64,000 nt of DNA from G965216255 sp965216255 (lineage in GTDB: Bacteria; Bacteroidota; Rhodothermia; Rhodothermales; Bin80), in assembly GCA_965216255.1 (NCBI GenBank), contig OZ244148.1, positions 1,674,001-1,738,000 on the forward strand, in the 5' to 3' direction. The notes under the pieces are model-generated. The model ran no database searches. It was not told the DNA's origin and saw only the letters and a program-made list of their open reading frames with translations. A program made the translations under genes and the position numbers. This document shows positions 56,953 to 64,000 of the stretch, one piece after another. The number at the start of each line of letters is the position of its first letter. Position 1 is the stretch's first letter.

Positions 56953-58331
56953 GGCATTAGAGCATATCCTATATAAGCGATCGGCCTGGTCAAAAGATGC
57001 CCAAGCCACTGGGGCAGAATCGCCAGGCCAACGCCCAACCAAACGTGCGGACGGCACATTTCATCCTGGCGGCGCATCCCTTCCTGCGCCAGGCACGTCG
57101 CCTGGCGATCCTGTTCGGGCGCACGCGTTTACATGGCGAACCGGCCTGCAAGTCCTGACGCGGTCGCGCCGTGGGCAAGGCAAACGGCTCCCGCCCTTTC
57201 CCCCTTCGCTCCCTGCCGCCATGTCGCGGCAGCGGATACCGAAAAGGGAGATACCGAAAAGTGCATAGAACCAGACATAGCCGCTGCTGCTCAGCCCTGG
57301 TACAGCATTTCCCTTCCATGCCCGGGCCTGTCGTTGCTCCGGCATATCCGCAGCCATCGGGACGGGTGCGGCGCCGTCGCGCAGCAAGCTCCGGAAGACT
57401 GAGACCCGGGATGCCCCGATCACGCCGCACGTGCATCACTGTCCGATGGGCGCCGGAGCCGCGCGCGTTTCGCCAAGGCCTAAGGGAAACCCTCCGATGC
57501 GTGTCCAATGAATTCGGCGTTCCCGGTGCCGGAGGCCGCCAGAACCACGACCACATTGCGCCGCCCCGGCATCGGATCACGCAGTGCAGTACCCGGCTGG
57601 TGCAACTGACCACGAGGAAGAGCGTGCCGGCATGTGAAATCCTGCAGCCGCGGAATGCCCGCACCAGGAAGTGCTCGCACGGAGCCCTTTCGAAAGGCCG
57701 TGTCGCCGCGTCTTGCGGCGGCGTCCCTGTTGTGCATGGCAAGCGTGTCCGGCTGTAATCGCCACAGATTGCGGAGATTCCGCTCAGCCCTGCCGGCCTG
57801 TCTGCGCAGGCGAGGGAAATCGCTCAATCCGGGTTAGATTATTCGAAATGACTTCACACTTTCATGCGCGGGGCAAACGGGCTACAAGGTGATTGAATAC
57901 CGAACTTGGTAGACCAGTACGGGTGCAGGACCTACTGGAACCTGCACCCGCATGAGCCTCCAGTCCTTGCCGGATTATGTGCATTTACCACGCGACAACC
58001 CTGCGAACGCCCAGGCGCCTTGCGGCCGTGGCAGGCGCTGAAACTGCACCGGCCTGCGGCTCGCATTCGTCGCGAATTCCAGGCCGCTGGTGGCACGAGC
58101 CGGCATATGGAGCGCGTCGTGCAGCGGGATCTACCATGTGCAGAAAATTGCACGGCACCAGATCCGCCCAACTTGGCACACAAATCTGGCAGTCTAAGAT
58201 CCGGTACCTCACGCTCCAGGCAGGGCAAGGCGACATCTACAGCCGAACACCCCACATGCCATCACCCCGACTGGGGGACGCGCGAGTGCGCAATTGAGTA
58301 ACAGAACACGGACCAAGAGTTAACGCAGGTA
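56953..58331. other. 1.38-kb region with no recognisable gene
   Basis: Several long frames (for example 56990-57742 minus, 57171-57758 plus) overlap each other in a GC-rich background and show no motif. I looked for tmRNA, RNase P RNA and SRP RNA hallmarks and saw none. It separates the trigger factor gene from the oxygenase gene on the opposite strand. Confidence 0.45.
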
Positions 58332-60722
58332 ATGACCATGGGATTGCAAGACATCGAATACGGCCACGAGAACGAGCATCTTGTCGAGCTGCTGGAGTCC
58401 GTTGATCGTCCGGGAGACTATTGTGTTGGCGACAGGCTTTACGTGCCGATGCCACGCGTCACGGTCGACGGAGTCGGTGAGCTGTCTTTTCCTGTACCGG
58501 TAACACAGATCGACGCTTTGATCGAGGCGGCGGAGCGCGCACCCTACGGAAAGGGGACCCGGACACTGGTAGACACCGCGGTTCGCGACTGCTGGCAGAT
58601 TGATGCCGATCGGATCCGCCTGGGTGGACGCGCCTGGTCGGCTACGCTCCAGAAGGTCATGGACCTCGTAACCACAGGTCTTGGACTTGCCGATGCGAAG
58701 CTTGGCGTGAAGCTGTACAAGCTGCTCATCTACAGGCAGGGCGGATTTTTCGCCGCCCATCGCGATAGCGAGAAGGTCGCGGGCATGGTCGCAACCCTGT
58801 CCCTGACGCTGCCGACTCAGGGTGCCGGCGGCGAACTGGTCATTCGCCACGGGGACAGTGAAACCGTCTTCGACATGCGCGCGCAGGAGCCCTCCGAACT
58901 CACATTTGCGGCCTTCTACGCGGACTGCCTGCACGAGGCAAGACCCGTGACCGAGGGCCATCGCATTTCGCTTGTCTTCAACCTGTTCATTCGCTCGGGC
59001 AAGAAGTGGACCGGGGCCCCCGACTATACCGGTCTGACAGAAGAGGTCAAGGCGTGCCTGGCAGCGTGGCGGGACCGCGGCACGACGGACAAGCTCGTCT
59101 GGCTACTAGATCACGCCTACAGCGAGGATGGCCTGTCCTTCGACACGCTAAAAAACACCGACGCAGCTGTCGCACGGGTTCTGGCAGAGGCGGCAGACGG
59201 CGCGGACTGCGGCATGCACGCGGCAGTGCTGTACATTGAAGAAATGGGCGAACCCGAGCTTGATTTTGAGCCCGGCCCTTGGGGAATGGAGGCCACAGAA
59301 GGAACGGAGATGGAGCACCTGATCGAGCGCCGGGAATACCTTGACAACTGGGTAGCTCTTGATGGCAGCCGCCCGCCTCTTGGCGAGCTTTCGCTGGGCG
59401 ATGGCGAACTCCATCCCCCGGGCGCGCTCGAAGATGCCCAGCCGGACGAGGAGCTGCTGGAAGAATATCAGGGAAACTATGGTCCGACGCTGGAGCACAT
59501 CTACCGCCTCGCGGCCCTGGTCGTCTGGCCCAAGGCCAAGACCGTGGACGTGGTGGCAGGCGCCGGCATCAAGCACGCGGTGTCCTGGGCGGCCACGCAA
59601 CATGGCCACGTGAGTGGCGCCGAAATGCGGCGCATACTCGTCCGGCTGGCAGACCTCTGGCCAGCAAAAAGCGACGGATACCAGGACCACAACCGGGCTG
59701 AAATGCTCCGGCTTCTGGGTGCAAACGGCGATGCCGACCTCGCGATGCACTTCCTTAACCAGACCGTGCTGGATCACTACGACGGCAGTGAAAACGCGTC
59801 CCTGGCCGGCCTGATTTCCGTCGTTGGTCCAGCGACTGCCAGCAGGTTTCTGCCGCAGCTGGTGGAGAAGTACATTTCGCTGCGCCCCAAGGAGATCGTC
59901 TCGTTACTGGCCCTGGCCGGCGAGAAGGCCGGCCAGGGCGGGCCAGCGTGGCGCGATGTGGAGCGGAACGTGGCGCGCATTGCCCTGTCAAGTCTTCGCG
60001 CGGTGCTCGAGGCCGCCGATGCGCTCGCTCACGCGGAGGCTTACCGGCTATCGGGCGAGCAAACCGGATATATCAACCCGGCTGTCGTAGAGCAGCAAAA
60101 CATGGACCAGGCCGCCATCCGCGACCTGTTCGCGCTCGCCAAGCGCCTGGGTCTTGCCGAGGAGTCCGTCCAGGCCGCCCGAACCATCGCGGACTTCCCC
60201 AAGGCCGTGAAACCGGACCGGACGCTGCCGGCAGCGCTGGCAGGCTTGTACAAGCACGAAGGCATGGGCAGCACCGAGGCTTACCGTTTGCTCTGGCGGC
60301 AAGCGGCCGACTTCCTGCTTGGGCGCAGCAGCGCGCCTCCCGGCGAACCGGCCGATTGGACGATCAAAGCGGAATGGCCGTGCTCGTGCGAGCTCTGCAG
60401 CCGCCTGCGCGCATTTTGCCGGGATCCTGCGGCACGCGTCATGCGCTTCAAGGCAGCCAAGGAGGTGCGCAAGTATCTCCACCGCATTATCGATGGCCAC
60501 CGCCTCGACATGGAGCACGTTACCGATCGCGTAGGACGCCCCTATACTCTGGTCTGCACCAAGAACCGGGCCAGCTACAAGCGGAGGCTTCGCGAATACG
60601 CAGAGGATGTACGGTGCATCGCCTTGCTGCTGGAGTTGGAGCCCGCAGGCGAAGCGGGCAAGTCAGACGCTGAGCGGGTGCGGCGTCTCAAAAGGGCCGA
60701 GGCGGTAGGCAGGCAAAACTAG
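58332..60722 (+). CDS. Large 2OG-Fe(II) oxygenase family protein
   Basis: 796 residues. The N-terminal third is a prolyl-4-hydroxylase-like dioxygenase domain with the Fe ligands H143-x-D145 (FAAHRDSEK) and H201 (LHEARP) and the 2-oxoglutarate-binding Arg near 211 (GHRISLVFNLF). The remaining 560 or so residues are helical, with an acidic middle and a late Cys pair (WPCSCELCSRL), and match no domain I know. Long proteins with this plan occur in bacteria and fungi with unknown substrate. The gene stands alone between the two trigger factor genes. Confidence 0.8.
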   Translation: MTMGLQDIEYGHENEHLVELLESVDRPGDYCVGDRLYVPMPRVTVDGVGELSFPVPVTQIDALIEAAERAPYGKGTRTLVDTAVRDCWQIDADRIRLGGRAWSATLQKVMDLVTTGLGLADAKLGVKLYKLLIYRQGGFFAAHRDSEKVAGMVATLSLTLPTQGAGGELVIRHGDSETVFDMRAQEPSELTFAAFYADCLHEARPVTEGHRISLVFNLFIRSGKKWTGAPDYTGLTEEVKACLAAWRDRGTTDKLVWLLDHAYSEDGLSFDTLKNTDAAVARVLAEAADGADCGMHAAVLYIEEMGEPELDFEPGPWGMEATEGTEMEHLIERREYLDNWVALDGSRPPLGELSLGDGELHPPGALEDAQPDEELLEEYQGNYGPTLEHIYRLAALVVWPKAKTVDVVAGAGIKHAVSWAATQHGHVSGAEMRRILVRLADLWPAKSDGYQDHNRAEMLRLLGANGDADLAMHFLNQTVLDHYDGSENASLAGLISVVGPATASRFLPQLVEKYISLRPKEIVSLLALAGEKAGQGGPAWRDVERNVARIALSSLRAVLEAADALAHAEAYRLSGEQTGYINPAVVEQQNMDQAAIRDLFALAKRLGLAEESVQAARTIADFPKAVKPDRTLPAALAGLYKHEGMGSTEAYRLLWRQAADFLLGRSSAPPGEPADWTIKAEWPCSCELCSRLRAFCRDPAARVMRFKAAKEVRKYLHRIIDGHRLDMEHVTDRVGRPYTLVCTKNRASYKRRLREYAEDVRCIALLLELEPAGEAGKSDAERVRRLKRAEAVGRQN

Positions 60723-60981
60723 CCCCATTGCAGCTAAAGGGCAGCTACTCCGCGCAAGCCGCGCTGTCGCTGCATGCACGCACCGGGGCCGTGCTGCCGG
60801 AAAGCAGGGCGCGACTCACTCCGCGGCAATTGGGGCTACAACCACACCGAGGGCTTAAATTCTGCTGTTGGGCCTGCGATAAGCAACCCGCACCGCAGTG
60901 CTTTGCAAGAGGCACTGCCGCACATGCGTGCAGCCGCCGTCGGCATGGTGCCTCATCACTAGCCCGAAGAGAATCAGGCAT

Positions 60982-62307
60982 CTACTCGCCTTGTTCCGCT
61001 ACAAATACTACGTCGAACTTGCCTGCCAAGAGCGTGAACAAGGCTCGATCTTCCGCCCGCCACTGCATCTCGTCTGGATCTTCGAGCAGCTCGCTTTCCA
61101 GACTCTCGGGCTCCATGCCGTTGTTCTGGAAATGGTTTCCCATCTTGAGGGCAAGAAAGTCGGCCTCAAGGTCTTCCTGGATATCAACCGGCGCAAGCTC
61201 CTCTTTGAACTTGCGAAGCAGCGATTCCCTCAGCATGGCCCACTTCACCCGGCGCTCAGCCAACCACAACAGGCTATTAGCGAAAGGCGGGGGCAAGTCA
61301 TCCAGTGCAAAATCCTCGCGCAACGCTCCCGCATCCTCTTCCAGAGATTCCAGGGCATATTGGCGAACGACAAGCTCGGGAGCTACCAGGTCGTGCAGCT
61401 CCAGAAGCCGCTTTTTGATGCAGGATTCTACACGGGTAATCTGAACGCTGAACTGCCTAGCGTCAACCATCCGAGATACCCAGTCCCTCAAATCCTTGAC
61501 GGTGCCGCCCGCCGCCGGCAGAACGCGTCGTGACAGATCACTTGTGAGCTCGGCGGGCGTGATGCGGTCGGCCGTTCGCACTGTGGCCTCGAAGTGCAGC
61601 ATGTCCTCGGTCTGCGGCTCGTCCTCCCAAAAGCGATCGCGCACGGAGAATCGGACCTTGGCGCCCACTGGCGCCCCGATCAGGACCTGCTTCAGCGCCC
61701 CGTCAAAGGCATCCACGTCTTCCCCAAGCACGAGACGCCGCACCTCGGGCTCCCACTCGCCGGCCTGTTCCCCATCGTCCGAACGGAGTAGCCGCGCTAC
61801 ATACGTTATCACATCTCCGTCCTGCAAGGCTGCGCCGGTGGGCAGCGGCGTGTAGGTACCGTAGTTCCACAGCAAGGCCTCCGTGGCTTCGTCCACCATG
61901 GCCTGCGTCTTCTTCGCCACGGGAACCTCCAGCCTTTCGCCTTCAAAATCCTTGATGGCTATCGCCGGACGGACGGCAAAGAGTATGCGGGCCGTGAGAT
62001 CTCCTCCGTACGTGTAGTCGTGTGTAAGCTCCTCCGAAACTTCCCACAGGCGGTACTGCGGGGAACGTTCCACAAGCTCCTCAAAGACGCCCTGCACGAA
62101 ATCTTCTGCTGCATCCTCGGCGATTTGCTCTCCGTACAGCTTCCGCACCACCTCCATCGGCACGCGACCCGGACGAAACCCCTCGACGTCCGCCGTATTC
62201 CGGTACCTGCGCAGGGCAGTTTCCATGTTCTCTGCGAGCTCCTCGGCGCTTGCTTCAATATTCAGCGCGTACGAGTAGGCTCCTGTCTCTTCAAATGTGA
62301 TCTTCAT
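60982..62307 (-). CDS. Trigger factor-like chaperone (copy 2)
   Basis: 441 residues from the ATG at 62307 (MKITFEETGAYSYALNIEA). It has the same ribosome-binding motif GFRPGRVP and the same order of segments as copy 1 (FEETG start, LLELHDLVAPELVVRQYALES arm), but overall identity is low. Like copy 1 it lacks an evident isomerase motif. Most genomes carry one trigger factor; two diverged ones 4 kb apart suggest an old duplication with specialised clients. Intact. Confidence 0.85.
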   Translation of the reverse strand: MKITFEETGAYSYALNIEASAEELAENMETALRRYRNTADVEGFRPGRVPMEVVRKLYGEQIAEDAAEDFVQGVFEELVERSPQYRLWEVSEELTHDYTYGGDLTARILFAVRPAIAIKDFEGERLEVPVAKKTQAMVDEATEALLWNYGTYTPLPTGAALQDGDVITYVARLLRSDDGEQAGEWEPEVRRLVLGEDVDAFDGALKQVLIGAPVGAKVRFSVRDRFWEDEPQTEDMLHFEATVRTADRITPAELTSDLSRRVLPAAGGTVKDLRDWVSRMVDARQFSVQITRVESCIKKRLLELHDLVAPELVVRQYALESLEEDAGALREDFALDDLPPPFANSLLWLAERRVKWAMLRESLLRKFKEELAPVDIQEDLEADFLALKMGNHFQNNGMEPESLESELLEDPDEMQWRAEDRALFTLLAGKFDVVFVAEQGE

Positions 62308-62527
62308 GGCGTGGTAGTATCCGGTTCCTGAACCCGCATGCCACGGCAAGGATGCGGAATCTGGCTACACACGGCGCGCGGATTTCGCGTGGAAAAAGGC
62401 CGATGAGTGCACGCTGCGGGGAAGCGTTGAGCAGGCGCTTACGATTCATGCCGACCTGGGTTCGCACCGCGCATCCGGTCCCGGATGCAACGCCGCTGTA
62501 GGGGAAGCAGATGGCCACACCCTCCCC

Positions 62528-64000
62528 TTAACCCCGAAGCAGCTTAAGGAGCTCCTCCGTGCTAAGCCGCGCCGGTGTGTCCGCCCCTTCCAACAACTTG
62601 TCGGCCAGCTCCCGCTTGCTGTGGTGTAGCTCGACGATCTGTTCCTCAATGGTGCCCTTCGTGACCAGCCGGTAGATCGTAACCGGACGCGTCTGGCCGA
62701 TGCGATGGGCGCGATCCGAGGCCTGGTCCTCCGCTGCGGGATTCCACCAAGGGTCCATGTGGATCACGTAGTCGGCCGCGGTCAGGTTAAGGCCCACTCC
62801 TCCGGCCTTGAGCGATATGAGGAACGCATCGCCCTCGCCTGCCTGGAACGCGGCGATCCGCTGCGATCGCGCTTTCGCCGGGGTCGAGCCATCGAGGTAC
62901 TGGTACGGAATCTGCGCCTCGACAAGGTGCTCCTCGATCAGCTTGAGGTGGCGCACGAACTGGGAGAAGACGAGAACCTTGTGCCGTCCCTTGCGCAATT
63001 CGTCAAGCGTGGTCGCAAAGGTCCGCATCTTGGAGCTGGGCGGTCCGTCCGGATGCACCAGGCGGGGGTTGCAACAAGCGAGCCGCAACCTGGTCAGGTG
63101 CGCCAGCACCTGAAAGCGCCGCTGCTCCGGCTTCGCATTTTCTGCCGGCACGGCCCGCTCCTCCGCCATTGCCTCCAGGTCCTCCATCGCACGCAGCCTC
63201 AACGCCTCGTAGAGTACGACCTCCTCCGGCGACATTTCGACGTGGAGGGTGACCTCGGTACGGGAAGGCAAATCGTCCAGCACGTCGGCCTTTATTCGGC
63301 GAAGCACAAAGGGTGAGATGAGGCGGCGAAGGCGGTTTCGCGCGGCGGGATCCCCGTCACGTCCGACGGGCAGGTCGAACTTGTCGCGAAAATGCTTTTG
63401 GGAACCCAGCATCCCTGGATTGAGAAACGCAAAGAGCGAATAGAGATCGCCCAGGCTGTTCTGGATCGGTGTGCCCGTGGTGACGACGCGGAAACCGGCC
63501 TTGAGCCTGCGAGCAGCGAGGGCCCGCTTGGTGGCCGGGTTCCTGATTGCCTGGGCTTCGTCCAGAACGGCTGTGCCCCAGTTGATGGCACCCATGGCTT
63601 CGGCGTCAATGTGCAGAATACCATACGTCGTGACCACCAGGTCGAACGGCCCGAGATCTTCCAGGTGGCGGGCGCGAGAGAGCGCCGGCCCCGTGTACGC
63701 CCGAACATTTAATGTGGGCGCGAAGCGGCGCGCTTCGTCGAGCCAGTTGTCCACCACGGACGTTGGCGCAACTACGAGCGCCGCGCCGCCCGGGGCACGA
63801 TCAAGCAGCACTGCAAGGGTCTGCACGGTCTTGCCGAGACCCATGTCGTCGGCCAGACATGCGCCGACGCCCCAGCGTCCGAGGCGCGCAAGCCATCGGA
63901 AGCCGTCCTCCTGGTAGGGACGCAATTCAGCCTGCAATGTACCTGGAACGCGGGGCTCGAAGGAACGGGCGTCATCGAATTTGCGGAGCAGATTGGACCA
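62528..64000 (-). CDS. SNF2/SWI2-family DEAD-like helicase, partial at the window edge
   Basis: The visible 490 residues include RPYQEDGFRW, the Walker A DDMGLGKT, the DEAQ box (LDEAQAIRN), TGTPIQNSLGDLYSLF and FVLRRIK. The second RecA lobe has LVFSQF, YLDGST, LISLKAGGVGLNLT and SDRAHRIGQTRPV. The frame is open through the right edge (upstream residues WSNLLRKFDDARSFEPRVPG), so the N-terminal part lies outside. Bacterial SNF2 proteins of this type are dsDNA translocases in repair or transcription recycling. The 175 bp downstream, before trigger factor copy 2, hold nothing recognisable. Confidence 0.92.
   Translation of the reverse strand, partial: WSNLLRKFDDARSFEPRVPGTLQAELRPYQEDGFRWLARLGRWGVGACLADDMGLGKTVQTLAVLLDRAPGGAALVVAPTSVVDNWLDEARRFAPTLNVRAYTGPALSRARHLEDLGPFDLVVTTYGILHIDAEAMGAINWGTAVLDEAQAIRNPATKRALAARRLKAGFRVVTTGTPIQNSLGDLYSLFAFLNPGMLGSQKHFRDKFDLPVGRDGDPAARNRLRRLISPFVLRRIKADVLDDLPSRTEVTLHVEMSPEEVVLYEALRLRAMEDLEAMAEERAVPAENAKPEQRRFQVLAHLTRLRLACCNPRLVHPDGPPSSKMRTFATTLDELRKGRHKVLVFSQFVRHLKLIEEHLVEAQIPYQYLDGSTPAKARSQRIAAFQAGEGDAFLISLKAGGVGLNLTAADYVIHMDPWWNPAAEDQASDRAHRIGQTRPVTIYRLVTKGTIEEQIVELHHSKRELADKLLEGADTPARLSTEELLKLLRG

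Noticed and set aside
56990..57742. 250-residue minus-strand ORF in the gap after trigger factor
   Set aside because: Arg/Pro/Cys-rich random-looking composition, no motif, and overlaps other equally long frames.

Overview
The window is about 58-60% GC and looks like a host-associated or surface-living member of the Bacteroidota, most likely a Rhodothermota/Rhodothermales-type lineage. This is inferred from the gene families: Tat-exported Gfo/Idh oxidoreductases and TIM-barrel isomerases beside a lipoprotein sulfatase, a VPS10/BNR propeller protein, trigger factors of about 440-450 aa next to clpP, and a giant spondin/Calx-beta/beta-barrel surface protein. No rRNA is present to confirm it. 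The genome is clearly under heavy insertion load and partial decay: many genes carry one or two frameshifts or end at a mobile element.

Layout. 1-3.8 kb holds insertion-sequence debris (istB remnant, a solo ORF-less group II intron, one intact ISNCY-type transposase, an IS1380 remnant). 5.5-11.2 kb is a tight plus-strand operon for sugar-acid catabolism (SDR, FAH-type hydrolase, GntP permease, IlvD/Edd dehydratase, zinc dehydrogenase). 11.2-20.6 kb adds a HAD phosphatase, two Gfo/Idh proteins, two TIM-barrel isomerases, a shikimate-dehydrogenase-like gene, a sulfatase and a nitrilase-family amidase; together these suggest uptake and oxidative breakdown of a sulfated, deoxy- or acidic sugar. 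20.6-23.0 kb is a broken VPS10 gene ending at a broken ISNCY copy.

24-38.5 kb is accessory: a DUF433/DUF5615 toxin-antitoxin pair whose toxin ends at a group II intron, an intron reverse-transcriptase pseudogene with another intron lodged in it, a truncated DUF5131 gene next to an intact TcmP gene, frameshifted threonine-type catabolic genes fused to a truncated ThsB-like TIR gene, a tandem IS110/IS1111-type element, and then the most remarkable part of the window, a nest of two ORF-less group II introns (called A, 669 nt, and B, 878 nt, here) inserted into one another. Occupied and empty copies of the same sites lie side by side, so intron ends can be fixed to the nucleotide: one A copy spans 1,547 nt, exactly 669 + 878. 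The outermost B-type boundaries (38324 and 30604) enclose 7.7 kb.

39.0-43.5 kb is a two-gene operon of a RecQ helicase fused to a phosphoribosyltransferase domain and a double DprA-like protein, reminiscent of ShosTA-type defence/toxin-antitoxin pairs but with a helicase added. 43.9-45.3 kb is IS66 debris and an integrase-transposase chimera; 45.6-50.8 kb is the giant surface protein. 51-53.7 kb holds a phage-tail fragment and a TIGR04255 two-gene operon. 54.1-64 kb returns to core genome: tRNA-Glu(CTC), clpP, a small membrane protein, trigger factor, a 2OG-Fe(II) oxygenase, a second trigger factor and a SNF2 helicase that runs off the right edge.
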